In this document: piece by piece, positions 6,500 through 13,985 of the stretch | Layout: each line of letters starts with the position of its first letter | How positions within the stretch are numbered: the first letter of the stretch is position 1 | Assembly: GCF_028462495.1 (NCBI RefSeq) | Contig: NZ_JAQOWX010000127.1 | Location: 1 to 15,520 of the forward strand | Length of the DNA stretch: 15,520 bases | Direction: 5' to 3' | From: Roseateles_E sp005503085 | GTDB taxonomy: Bacteria > Pseudomonadota > Gammaproteobacteria > Burkholderiales > Burkholderiaceae_C | Translations under genes and position numbers: made by a program | Notes under the pieces: generated by a model | Seen by the model: only the letters and a program-made list of their open reading frames with translations | Databases searched by the model: none | What the model was told of the DNA's origin: nothing

Positions 6500-6517
6500 T
6501 AGTCACGGGCCTGCCAC
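6500..6517 (+). promoter_or_regulatory. Pho-box-like direct repeat upstream of the PhoX-family gene
   Basis: TAGTCAC (6500-6506), GGGC and CTGCCAC (6511-6517) fit the PhoB-site layout of two 7-mers resembling CTGTCAY, spaced by 4 bp. The first repeat matches at five of seven positions and the second at six of seven. A weak -10-like CAGCAT starts 10 bp further on (6528-6533), close to the usual distance, and the ATG is at 6564. PhoB control of an alkaline phosphatase is biologically sensible, but the AT-rich spacer of E. coli sites is absent. Confidence 0.4.
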
Positions 6518-6563
6518 ATCGGCGGCGCAGCATGGCGGCAGCCAACGCCACCAGGAGCCGACC

Positions 6564-8210
6564 ATGCCGCAGCAGTTTTCCCCCCGCCGACGCCAACTCC
6601 TCCAGGGCTCCGTAGCCCTGGCCGCCGGCGGCCTGGCCCGCATCCGGGGCGGGCTGCAGGGTCGCCATGCGATGGCCGCCCCCGGTGGCAAGCAGCTGCT
6701 GACGGCGGTCTCGCCCTATGGCGCACTGGCCCCGGTCAATGATCTGAGCACCGGCCTGCCGCTGCTGCAGCTGCCGGCCGGCTTTTCCTACCGCTCCTAT
6801 GGCTGGAGCGGCGATGCGATGGACGATGGCCGGCCGACCCCGAATGCCCATGACGGCATGGCCGTGGTCGGCGCACGCCGCGTCGGCCGCAGCAGCGAGC
6901 TGCTGCTGGTGCGCAACCATGAGCGCGGCCTGGTGGCCACGCCGGCCGAAGCCATCGCCGCGCCGCATGTCTACGCCGACAAGCCGGTCAAGGGCATCAT
7001 CACCGCCTTCTACGCCGGCCTGCCGATACGCATAGGCGCCAGCGGCGTGGTCACCAACCCGGCCGCGCCGGCGCCGACGCCCTTCAGCGGCTATGTGGCC
7101 GGCGGCACCTCGACCTTGCTGATGCGCGACAACCAGTGGGTGGGCGCGCGCGGCTCGCTGGGCGGCACGCTGGGCAACTGCGCCGGCGGCCCGACACCCT
7201 GGGGCAGCTGGCTCAGCTGCGAGGAGACGATCTATGACTTTTCTGGCATCGGCGGCAGGAAGCATGGCTATGTGTTCGAGGTCCACAGCGAGCCGGCCCA
7301 CACCAGCGCCGAGCCCATCGTCGGCATGGGCCGTTTCGTGCACGAGGCCGTCGCCGTCGATCCGGCCAGCGGCCATGTCTACCTGACCGAGGACAACCGC
7401 AATATCAGCGCGCTGTATCGCTACCTGCCCCAGGACAGCAGCGGCCAGCCCGGCAGCCTGCATCGCGGCGGCCGGCTGCAGGCTGCCCGCATCCGTGCGC
7501 TGCTGCGCAAGGCGGTGCCGGCCACGCTGGCCCAGGCCAATGATGTCGGCCTGCTGGACCCGCAGATCGGCGACGAATACGAGCTGGAGTGGGTGGACAT
7601 CGCCGACCCCGATGCCGACCCGGTGGTGGTGGTCGGCCAGCCCGGCGGCGTCAGCCTGGGCTTTGCTGCCGGCCCGACCCACCAGGCGCTGAGCCAGGGC
7701 TGTGCCCGAATGAGCCGCGGCGAGGGCATCTGGCATGCCGCCGGCAAGCTCTACATCGTCGATACCGCGGCCGGTGTCGACCGCAACAATCGGCCCGGCC
7801 AGGGCGAGGGTGCGGTCTGGGAGCTGAGCCTGGCGACGATGCGGCTGCGCGCGATCTTTGTCAGCGGCGACGCCAGCGTCGGCAACAACCCGGACAACGT
7901 CACCGTCAGCCCGCGCGGCGGCATCCTGCTGTGCGAGGACGGCGGCGCCTCGGCCGATGGCTATGGCAGCGGCTCCCGCCTCTTGGGCCTGAGCCCGGCC
8001 GGCGCGGCCTATATCTTCTGCAAGAACCATCTGTTGCTGGAGGCCGGACCGCTGCAGGCCGCCGGCAAGCAGGTGGCCGCCGGCAGCTACCTCGACTCGG
8101 AATTCTGCGGCGCCTGCTTTGACCCCAGCGGCCGGCTGCTCTTCGTCAATCTGCAGCGACCCGGCCTGACCGTTGCGATCGCCGGCCCCTGGATGCGCGG
8201 CAATCTCTAG
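6564..8210 (+). CDS. PhoX-family (DUF839) alkaline phosphatase, Tat-exported
   Basis: This 548-residue protein starts with a Tat-like signal: SPRRRQLLQGS, a hydrophobic stretch and a predicted cleavage near residue 35-40. The mature chain carries the PhoX/DUF839 landmarks in order: an LLLVRNHERG strand with N-H-E, the CAGGPTPWGSWLSCEETIYDF segment, HGYVFEV, GRFVHEAVAVDPASGHVYLTEDN, SQGCARMSRGEGIWHAAGKLYIVDT, NPDNVTVSPRGGILLCEDGG and a final DPSGRLLFVNLQRPG. Family members are beta-propeller phosphomonoesterases with an Fe/Ca centre that release phosphate from organic esters in the periplasm or outside the cell. It is somewhat shorter than the best-studied PhoX, so it may be a subfamily member with a different substrate. 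AGGAG at 6551-6555 supports the ATG at 6564. Its stop overlaps that of the convergent histidine kinase gene. Confidence 0.85.
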   Translation: MPQQFSPRRRQLLQGSVALAAGGLARIRGGLQGRHAMAAPGGKQLLTAVSPYGALAPVNDLSTGLPLLQLPAGFSYRSYGWSGDAMDDGRPTPNAHDGMAVVGARRVGRSSELLLVRNHERGLVATPAEAIAAPHVYADKPVKGIITAFYAGLPIRIGASGVVTNPAAPAPTPFSGYVAGGTSTLLMRDNQWVGARGSLGGTLGNCAGGPTPWGSWLSCEETIYDFSGIGGRKHGYVFEVHSEPAHTSAEPIVGMGRFVHEAVAVDPASGHVYLTEDNRNISALYRYLPQDSSGQPGSLHRGGRLQAARIRALLRKAVPATLAQANDVGLLDPQIGDEYELEWVDIADPDADPVVVVGQPGGVSLGFAAGPTHQALSQGCARMSRGEGIWHAAGKLYIVDTAAGVDRNNRPGQGEGAVWELSLATMRLRAIFVSGDASVGNNPDNVTVSPRGGILLCEDGGASADGYGSGSRLLGLSPAGAAYIFCKNHLLLEAGPLQAAGKQVAAGSYLDSEFCGACFDPSGRLLFVNLQRPGLTVAIAGPWMRGNL

Positions 8211-10054
8211 GCGGCCCGCAGCGTCAGCGTGAACACCGAGCCCGCGCCGGGCTGGCTGCTGACGCTGACCGCACCGCCCATCTGCTCCATCAGCAGCTTG
8301 ACGATGCTCAGTCCCAGGCCGGTACCGCTCAGATGGGCGGTGGCCGGCAGGCGCTTGAAGGGCTGGAACAGCTGGGCCTGTTCGGCCTCGGTGAGACCCT
8401 GGCCCTGATCCTCGATCGCGATCCGCACCTGGTCGCCCTGAAGCTCGGTGCGCACCCGCACGCGGCCGCCGTGGCGGTTGTATTTGCAGGCATTGCTGAG
8501 CAGATTGGCCAGCACCTGGCCGAGCCGCTGCTCGTCGGCCAGCACCTGCAAGGAGGCCGGCACCGACCCCAGGTCCAGCTCGATGGCCTGCGCAGCCACC
8601 TCGGCGGCGACCAGGGCGGCCGCCCCGGCGAGCACCGGCGCCAGCGGCGTCGGCCGGCATTCGACGCTGAAATGACCCGAGTCGATGCTGCTGATGTCCA
8701 GCACATCGTCGACCAGGCGCAGCAGATGGCGACCGGCGCCGCCGATCAGCTGGACGCGGCGCTGCTGGGTCGGGCTCAGCGCGTCGGCCCGGTCCAGCAG
8801 CATCAGCTCCGAGAAGCCCAGCACCGCATTCAGCGGCGTGCGCAGCTCATGGCTCAGCCGCGACAGAAACTCCATGCGCGCGGCCGCGCTGCGCTCGGCG
8901 GCGGCGATCTCCAGCTCCAGCTGCGCCTGGTGCACGCGGGCGCTGACATCCTTGATCACGCCCACCATGCGGTGGTCCTCCTTGGCCGCGCTGCGAAACA
9001 TCAGGCCGCTGACCTCGACATGGCGGGCCGCGCCGTCGACGCGGATGCGGAAGCGGTGCCGGAAAAAGGGCTCGGCCGAAGCCAGGGTCTGGTCGAGCTG
9101 CAGCTCCAGCGCCGGGATATCGTCGGGGTCGACCTGGGCATGCAGCTGGCTGCGTGCCAGGTTCAGACCCTCAGCCCCGCAGGCCAGGCCGTAGACGGCA
9201 CAGGCGCGCGCGTCCAGCAGCACCCGGTCGCTGCGCTGCTGCCATTCGAACAGGCCCAGGCCATCGCTTTGCGCCGCCAGCGACCAGCGCTGATTGGCCG
9301 CCTCCAGCGCGGTCTCGTAGCGGGCCTGGCGGCGCAGCCCGCTGCGCGCCAGCGCGTAGGCCGTCAGGGTCAGCAGCAGCGCGGTCAGGCCGATGGCCAG
9401 GGCCAGCGCCAGGTAGGTGCTGCGCGAGGCCTCGCCGAGGGCCTGGCTGAACTGGCGCTCCAGCCCCAGCAGCTCGTTGTCCAGCTCCTCGATCGCGAAC
9501 ATCAGCAGCGCGATACGCGCCAGGCGCTCCTCGCCCGGCGGGCCGGGCTGGGCATGCAACTGCTGCAGCTGCTCGCCCATGGCCTGCAGCCGGAAGATAT
9601 GGGCATCGCCGCGCTCCCAGGCCTGCACCGAGGGCCGCATCAGATCGCTGCGGCCGGCCCAGCGGTACAGCCGCATCATGCCGGGAATGTCGTCGGCGGC
9701 ATTGCCGCCGCGCTCGAAGGCCGCCGTCGCCAGGCGCAGATCGGGCGCGGGCTTGTCCAGCTCCAGGCGGGCGGCGCGGTCGCCCAGCGGCACTTGCAGG
9801 GCCTGCTGGAAACGCTGCAGCTGCGCCGGCGCGCCGCTGGCGGCATAGGCGCGCAGATGCTTGACGGCCTGGGCGCGTGCCTTCGACCACTGGCTCTCGC
9901 CGCCCACATAGGCGCGCGTGGCCGACAGCACATAAAAGCCCAGCAGGCACAGCACCAGCATCAGCGCGTTGCCGATCAGCAGCGGTGTCAGCACCAGGGC
10001 ATAGGACAGGCGGCGCTTGCGCGGGACGCTCGCCGCCGGCTCGATCAGGGTCAT
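8207..10054 (-). CDS. Membrane-bound PAS-domain sensor histidine kinase
   Basis: This 615-residue inner-membrane kinase has TM1 at about 18-44, a predicted periplasmic all-helical sensor at 45-213, TM2 at 214-237, a PAS domain at 255-375 (LFEWQQRSDRVLLD to VGVIKDVSARV), a dimerisation domain with SHELRTPLNAVLGFSEL (phospho-acceptor His402) and an ATPase domain. The ATPase domain shows NLLSNACKYN (N box), DQGQGL (G1), LFQPFKRL (F box) and GTGLGLSIVK (G2). The sensor contains N-A-A-D-D-I-P-G-M-M-R-L, a motif I recognise from many proteobacterial sensor kinases with no known ligand. There is no receiver domain and no response regulator gene nearby, so it is an orphan kinase. The start at 10054 is preferred to ATG 10075 because GGGAG lies four bases upstream. 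It converges on the PhoX-family gene with a 4-bp overlap; whether it senses phosphate is unknown. Confidence 0.9.
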   Translation of the reverse strand: MTLIEPAASVPRKRRLSYALVLTPLLIGNALMLVLCLLGFYVLSATRAYVGGESQWSKARAQAVKHLRAYAASGAPAQLQRFQQALQVPLGDRAARLELDKPAPDLRLATAAFERGGNAADDIPGMMRLYRWAGRSDLMRPSVQAWERGDAHIFRLQAMGEQLQQLHAQPGPPGEERLARIALLMFAIEELDNELLGLERQFSQALGEASRSTYLALALAIGLTALLLTLTAYALARSGLRRQARYETALEAANQRWSLAAQSDGLGLFEWQQRSDRVLLDARACAVYGLACGAEGLNLARSQLHAQVDPDDIPALELQLDQTLASAEPFFRHRFRIRVDGAARHVEVSGLMFRSAAKEDHRMVGVIKDVSARVHQAQLELEIAAAERSAAARMEFLSRLSHELRTPLNAVLGFSELMLLDRADALSPTQQRRVQLIGGAGRHLLRLVDDVLDISSIDSGHFSVECRPTPLAPVLAGAAALVAAEVAAQAIELDLGSVPASLQVLADEQRLGQVLANLLSNACKYNRHGGRVRVRTELQGDQVRIAIEDQGQGLTEAEQAQLFQPFKRLPATAHLSGTGLGLSIVKLLMEQMGGAVSVSSQPGAGSVFTLTLRAA

Positions 10055-10087
10055 GGCGCTCCCGTGTATTGCCACGCTCGTCTTGTC

Positions 10088-10104
10088 GGGCCGCGCTGCG
10101 GCCC
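10088..10104. repeat. GC-rich inverted repeat in the kinase / CoA-transferase divergent region
   Basis: GGGCCGC and GCGGCCC flank GCT, a perfect 7-bp dyad. It lies in the 181-bp spacer between the divergent kinase (start 10054) and CoA-transferase (start 10236) genes, probably inside the kinase 5' leader, where it could act as an RNA hairpin or operator. The rest of this spacer holds a CATACT -10-like hexamer on the minus strand (10129-10124) and a short AT island AAATATT near 10158, with no gene. Confidence 0.3.
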
Positions 10105-10123
10105 GTATCGAGTTGTAGGCGAC

Positions 10124-10129
10124 AGTATG
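10124..10129 (-). promoter_or_regulatory. -10-like CATACT before the histidine kinase gene
   Basis: On the minus strand the context is GGCATACTGTCG, about 70 bp before the kinase ATG at 10054. The same hexamer and flanks recur before the patatin gene. No clear -35 is seen. Confidence 0.25.
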
Positions 10130-10235
10130 CCGGCCCGGCTAAAGCCGCATGCAGCGAAATATTCGGCGCCAGGGGTCAAGCCGGCGTCAGCCAGCGCGGC
10201 GACACTGGGGTCCCAGCCGTTCAGCAAGGCCCGCC

Positions 10236-11531
10236 ATGTCCGTTCAAGACCTGTACCGCCAGAAGCTCCGCAGCGCCGCCGAGGCGCTCGATCAGCTCCG
10301 CAACGGCGACTGCATCATCGTGCCCACTGGCGTCGGCGAGCCGCCGGCCCTGCTGACGGCGTTGTCCGAGCAGCGCCGGCGCTTTCGCGACGTCAAGGTG
10401 GCGCAGATCCTGCCGGTGCGCAAGTTCGGCTATTTCGATCCCGAGACGACCGAGCATGTGCGCCATCTGGCCTTTTTCTACGGTGCCGCCTCGCGGGCCG
10501 GTGGTCAGGCCGGCTGGATAGACTTCATCCCCAGCTATTTCTCCGAGATGCCGGCGCTGATCGCGCGCGGCCTGATCCCGGCCGATGTGGTGTTTGCGCT
10601 GGCCTCGACTATGGATGCGCATGGCTATTTCGCGCTGAGCCTGGGGGCCGACTACACGATGGCCGCGCTGGCCAAGGCGCGCGCGGTGGTGCTCGAGGTC
10701 AACCCCCATGTGCCCTTTGCCTTCGGCGCCTGCCATGTGCACATCTCCCAGGTCAGTGCCCTGGTCGAGAGCGGCGAGCCGGTGCTGGAGGTGGGCCTGC
10801 CCAAGATCGGGCCGGTGCAGCAGGCGATCGGCAAATACGTGGCCGAGATGATCGAGGACGGCTCGACCCTGCAGATCGGCTATGGCGGCATTCCCGACGC
10901 GGTGGTGATGCAGCTGACCGACAAGCACGAGCTGGGCGTGCACACCGAGATGATTGGCGACGGCATCATGAGCCTGGTCGAGGCCGGCGTCGTCACCAAC
11001 AGCCGCAAGAACTACCTGCCCGGCAAGATGGTGGCGACCTTCGCGCTGGGCTCGCAAAAGCTCTACCGCTTCATGGACCGCAACCCGGGCCTGGAGATGC
11101 ACCCGGTGGACTTCACCAACGATCCCTATCTGGCCGGCCGCAACGACAACTTGGTGGCGATTAACGCGACCCTGCAGATCGACCTGCTGGGCCAGTGCGG
11201 CTCGGAGAGCCTGGCCCATCTGCCCTACTCGGGCACCGGCGGCCAGGTCGATTTCGTGCGCGCCGCGAACCGCTCGCAGGGCGGCAAGGCCTTCATCGTG
11301 CTGCCGTCCACCGCCAAGGACGACAGCATCAGCCGCATCGTGCCTACGCTGAGCCCCGGCACCCATGTCACGACCGGCAAGAACGATATCAACTATGTGG
11401 TCAGCGAATACGGCGTGGCCCAGCTGCGCGGCAAGAGCGGCAAGCAGCGCGCGCTGGAGATGATCGCCATCGCCCACCCCGACTTCCGCGCCGAGCTGCG
11501 CGAGGGGGCCAGGCGGCTGAATCTGCTCTGA
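10236..11531 (+). CDS. Acetyl-CoA hydrolase / 4-hydroxybutyrate CoA-transferase family protein
   Basis: This 431-residue cytosolic enzyme has the two-lobed family-I CoA-transferase layout. The N-terminal lobe runs from DLYRQKLRSAAEAL with GDCIIVPTGVGEPPALL to about residue 190. The C-terminal lobe contains TLQIGYGGIPDAVV, then GVHTEMIGDGIMSLVEAG with Glu238. That glutamate sits in the position expected for the one that forms the covalent glutamyl-CoA intermediate in 4-hydroxybutyrate CoA-transferases. YSGTGGQVDFVRAA and VVSEYGVAQLRGKS are further family motifs. The length matches the family. It could move CoA between acetate and a short-chain acyl group (4-hydroxybutyrate, butyrate, propionate or succinate), or hydrolyse acetyl-CoA; sequence alone does not choose. 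AAGG six bases upstream supports the ATG at 10236. No pathway partner is adjacent. It converges on the PEP-CTERM gene with 15 bp between the stops. Confidence 0.88.
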   Translation: MSVQDLYRQKLRSAAEALDQLRNGDCIIVPTGVGEPPALLTALSEQRRRFRDVKVAQILPVRKFGYFDPETTEHVRHLAFFYGAASRAGGQAGWIDFIPSYFSEMPALIARGLIPADVVFALASTMDAHGYFALSLGADYTMAALAKARAVVLEVNPHVPFAFGACHVHISQVSALVESGEPVLEVGLPKIGPVQQAIGKYVAEMIEDGSTLQIGYGGIPDAVVMQLTDKHELGVHTEMIGDGIMSLVEAGVVTNSRKNYLPGKMVATFALGSQKLYRFMDRNPGLEMHPVDFTNDPYLAGRNDNLVAINATLQIDLLGQCGSESLAHLPYSGTGGQVDFVRAANRSQGGKAFIVLPSTAKDDSISRIVPTLSPGTHVTTGKNDINYVVSEYGVAQLRGKSGKQRALEMIAIAHPDFRAELREGARRLNLL

Positions 11532-11550
11532 GGAGTCGGCCCGGCCTCAG
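11528..11550. terminator. Small stop-spanning hairpin between convergent genes
   Basis: CTGAGG (11528-11533) and CCTCAG (11545-11550) form a 6-bp stem with an 11-nt loop, and the arms contain both stop codons. With no T-tract and a short stem, this is a weak bidirectional terminator candidate. Confidence 0.3.
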
Positions 11551-12140
11551 CCAGCGCGGCGCCGGCCCACGACGCCCAGGCCCAGCAGGCCGGCCAGCAT
11601 CAGGGCCAGGCTGCCGGGCTCGGGCACCACGGCCGCCTGGCTCACACCGTTCAGGCGCAGCTGCCAGAAGCTGCCCTTCTGGTCGTTCTTGTTGATGTCG
11701 TAGCCGGGCTGGTTCCAGTCGGCGATCGCGATCGGCGTCTGTCCATCGAACTCGAAGCCATCGCTGAGGTGTTGGCCGAGCGGGTTGTTGGGGCTGGCGC
11801 CCAAGGTCAGCCGGTAGTGGCCGGCGGCCAGCTGGGGCAGGCCGAGGCCGGCATCGAAATAGCCGCCGCCGAGGCTGTCGCCGCCATCGTCGATCAGCTG
11901 CAGCAGCGCATGGCCGCCGTCGAACAGCGCCAGCAGCGGATCGAAGTTCAGACCGTCCTGCCAGGAGTCGGTCCACAGCTGCACCTGGGCCGCGCTGTCC
12001 AGGCTGAAGTCGATGTGCACGACATCGGTGTGGTAGCGCAGCTGGCCGGAGAAGCTGTAGTCGGCGGCCTGGGCGCCGAGGCTGGTGGCGGCGGCGAGCA
12101 GCAGGCCCGTGAGGCGGGGGCGAAGCATGGCATGGGTCAT
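11547..12140 (-). CDS. PEP-CTERM sorting domain protein (DVUA0089-like)
   Basis: This 197-residue secreted protein has an N-terminal signal peptide (LRPRLTGLLLAAATSLGAQA). A beta-rich domain follows, with FSGQLRYHTDVVHIDFSLDS, an aspartate-rich LALFDGG and GHYRLTLGASPNNPLG. The domain looks like the pre-peptidase C-terminal/DVUA0089 type of extracellular beta-sandwich. It ends in the canonical PEP-CTERM signal: VPEPGSLALMLAGLLGLGVVG followed by RRRAG. Such proteins are cut and anchored or released by an exosortase (EpsH/XrtB-type) and linked to exopolysaccharide export, so the host should carry those genes elsewhere. GGAG eight bases before the ATG at 12140 supports that start; ATG 12128 is an alternative. 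It follows the PhoD-family gene by 43 bp on the same strand and may be cotranscribed with it. Its own function is unknown. Confidence 0.85.
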   Translation of the reverse strand: MTHAMLRPRLTGLLLAAATSLGAQAADYSFSGQLRYHTDVVHIDFSLDSAAQVQLWTDSWQDGLNFDPLLALFDGGHALLQLIDDGGDSLGGGYFDAGLGLPQLAAGHYRLTLGASPNNPLGQHLSDGFEFDGQTPIAIADWNQPGYDINKNDQKGSFWQLRLNGVSQAAVVPEPGSLALMLAGLLGLGVVGRRRAG

Positions 12141-12183
12141 CAGGGAGGCTCCGGTGGGCGTGTTCGGGTGAGCGTGGGAGGGG

Positions 12184-13857
12184 TCAGGGGGCCAGCAGCG
12201 GCGGATGGGCCGGCGGCAGGGTCTGGGCCGAGGGGCTCAGGCGGTTGCTGCCCTGCTGCACCTCGAAGGCGGCCGCGAAGGTTTCGTTATTGCTGGGGCT
12301 GGCCACCGTGTCCACATACCACCATTCGCAGACCGCGCGCTGCGGCGTCAGGTCCAGCAACATATAGCCGCGCCGGTGCAGATTGATGTACTTGAAGTGC
12401 GGGTTGATCGAGCGCAGGAAGCCGGCGATGGCGCCGTTGCCGTCGGTGTCAATGCCCGGCGAGCTGACCGAGGTGCCGACGAACTCGACCGCGCGCGAGC
12501 CCTCGCCGGTGGCCGGGTTGTAGCCGCCACCGGCCGGGTTGGGGTTGTTCGGGTCCTGGGTCAGATCGGCGGCCCAGGAGCTGTGGATGTCGCCGGTCAG
12601 CACCACGACGTTGTCGACCGGCGCGTGCTGAGCATCGCCCTTGAGGACCGCGTAGATGCGCTCGCGTGCCGGCTGGTAGCCGTCCCACTGGTCGGCGTTC
12701 AGGAACACGCCGCCGCCGGCGGCATTGGTGGCCGCAACGCCCTTGAGCTGGGCGAACATCACGCCCTGGCCCAGCAGCTTCCAGCGCGCCGGCGTGCTGC
12801 GCAGCCGCTCGCTCAGCCACTGCTCCTGCTCGCTGCCCAGCAGGCTGCGGCCGGGATCGGTGAAGGCACCGGCTTGCACAAAACCCGGGCCCAGCGGCGT
12901 CGCGACGGTGGCGGCCAGCTGCTGCGAGCGGCCGCTCAGCCGCTGCTCCAGCATCACCAGCTCGGCCAGGTCGCCGTAGGCGAACAGGCGGTTGTTCTTG
13001 CGCAAATTGTTGACATCGACCGGGCGCACCGGCATCCATTCGTAATAGGCCTGCAGCGCGGCGGCCACGCGCGCCTCCCAGTCGCCCTCGGTGGCGCCCT
13101 GATGGTTTTGCGCGCCGGTCTTGTAGGCGTCGTTGGCGCTCTCGTGGTCATCCCAGATCGCCAGCAACGGATGCTGGCGGTGCATGGCCTGGGAATCGGC
13201 ATCACGCTTGTACTGCGCGTGACGCTGGCGGTAGTCGCTCAGGCTGACGATCTCGTGGGCCGGCTCGGTCGGGCGCAGCGAGCCGTACTGGCCGTTGCCG
13301 TACTCGTAGAGATAGTCGCCCAGATGCATGACCAGGTCGAGGTCGGCACGCTGGGCGATGCGGGCGTAGGCGTTGAAATAGCCGTGGGCATGGTTGGAAC
13401 AGCTGACAACGGCCATGCGCAGGCGCTGGGTCGGGCCGACCGGCAAGGTCTTGGTGCGGCCCACCGGGCTGGCCGCGCCCTCGGCCGTGAACTGGTAGTA
13501 GTAGGTCGTGCCGGGCTGCAGACCCAGGGCATCGACCTTGACCGTGTAGTCCCGGCCCGGATGGGTCTTGCTGCTGCCTCGCTTGACGATGTTGAGCAGG
13601 CCGGGGTCGGTGGCGACGACATAGGCGACCGATACCGAGGGCTTGGCGCTGGCCGGGCTGACGCGGGTCCACAGGATGACGCGGTCGCTCAGCGGATCGC
13701 CGCTGGCCACGCCATGCTGGAATACCGTCGGCGCGGCGGCGAAGGAGAGCTGCGGCGCGGCGGCCACCAGGGCCACCGTGGTCGCGCCGGAACGCTTGAA
13801 GAACTCGCGGCGGTTGCTGCCGGTCAGCGGCGGCTTGACTTGATTCGGGCGTCCCAT
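12184..13857 (-). CDS. phoD: PhoD-family alkaline phosphatase / phosphodiesterase, Tat-exported
   Basis: This 557-residue protein has a textbook Tat signal (SNRREFFKRSG, Arg16-Arg17) and a likely cleavage after the AA motif near residue 41. The PhoD N-terminal domain starts at FQHGVASGDPLSDRVILWTRVSP (46-68), with the strand pair GLQPGTTYYYQF. The metallophosphoesterase domain shows VVSCSNH (151-156, Cys153), DLVMHLGDYLYEYG (Asp181), LLAIWDDHESANDAY (Asp236-Asp237-His238) and a later VVVLTGDIHSSWAADL. PhoD enzymes are secreted Fe/Ca-dependent phosphodiesterase/phosphomonoesterases acting on teichoic acid, phospholipid head groups or other esters under phosphate limitation. AAGGA seven bases upstream supports the ATG at 13857. 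Its upstream spacer contains one good Pho-box half-site (CTGTCAA). It lies 128 bp after the patatin gene and 43 bp before the PEP-CTERM gene, all on the minus strand. Confidence 0.92.
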   Translation of the reverse strand: MGRPNQVKPPLTGSNRREFFKRSGATTVALVAAAPQLSFAAAPTVFQHGVASGDPLSDRVILWTRVSPASAKPSVSVAYVVATDPGLLNIVKRGSSKTHPGRDYTVKVDALGLQPGTTYYYQFTAEGAASPVGRTKTLPVGPTQRLRMAVVSCSNHAHGYFNAYARIAQRADLDLVMHLGDYLYEYGNGQYGSLRPTEPAHEIVSLSDYRQRHAQYKRDADSQAMHRQHPLLAIWDDHESANDAYKTGAQNHQGATEGDWEARVAAALQAYYEWMPVRPVDVNNLRKNNRLFAYGDLAELVMLEQRLSGRSQQLAATVATPLGPGFVQAGAFTDPGRSLLGSEQEQWLSERLRSTPARWKLLGQGVMFAQLKGVAATNAAGGGVFLNADQWDGYQPARERIYAVLKGDAQHAPVDNVVVLTGDIHSSWAADLTQDPNNPNPAGGGYNPATGEGSRAVEFVGTSVSSPGIDTDGNGAIAGFLRSINPHFKYINLHRRGYMLLDLTPQRAVCEWWYVDTVASPSNNETFAAAFEVQQGSNRLSPSAQTLPPAHPPLLAP

Positions 13858-13928
13858 CGACAGGTCCTTGGTTGGCGGCGGTCCATGGAAGCTGGCCGCT
13901 CGGCTGCCAAGCAGTCTGGCGTCGATGT

Positions 13929-13935
13929 TTGACAG
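13929..13935 (-). promoter_or_regulatory. Single Pho-box half-site upstream of phoD
   Basis: CTGTCAA on the minus strand, followed by ACAT, matches six of seven bases of a PhoB half-site, about 72 bp before the phoD ATG. The expected second 7-mer is not recognisable on either side, so by itself this is weak evidence for PhoB control. Confidence 0.2.
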
Positions 13936-13985
13936 GCGTGCCGGTGGCTGGCGCCGCCGCACTGAGCCGTTCGGACCATGAGCGG

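Noticed and set aside
6201..8660. An 819-codon minus-strand frame across the PhoX-family gene
   Set aside because: Antisense shadow: no motifs, Gln/Ala/Gly-rich composition, while the plus strand gives continuous PhoX motifs with a good ribosome site.
8333..11164. A 943-codon plus-strand frame across the kinase gene and into the CoA-transferase gene
   Set aside because: It runs antisense to clear kinase motifs and then out of frame through the CoA-transferase, so it is a GC-rich composition artefact.
12205..13932. A 575-codon plus-strand frame opposite phoD
   Set aside because: The minus strand encodes an unmistakable Tat-exported PhoD protein; the plus frame has no motif.
13858..13985. A full Pho box upstream of phoD
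   Set aside because: Only one 7-mer (CTGTCAA) is convincing; no second repeat lies at the required 4-bp spacing on either side, so it is listed only as a weak half-site.
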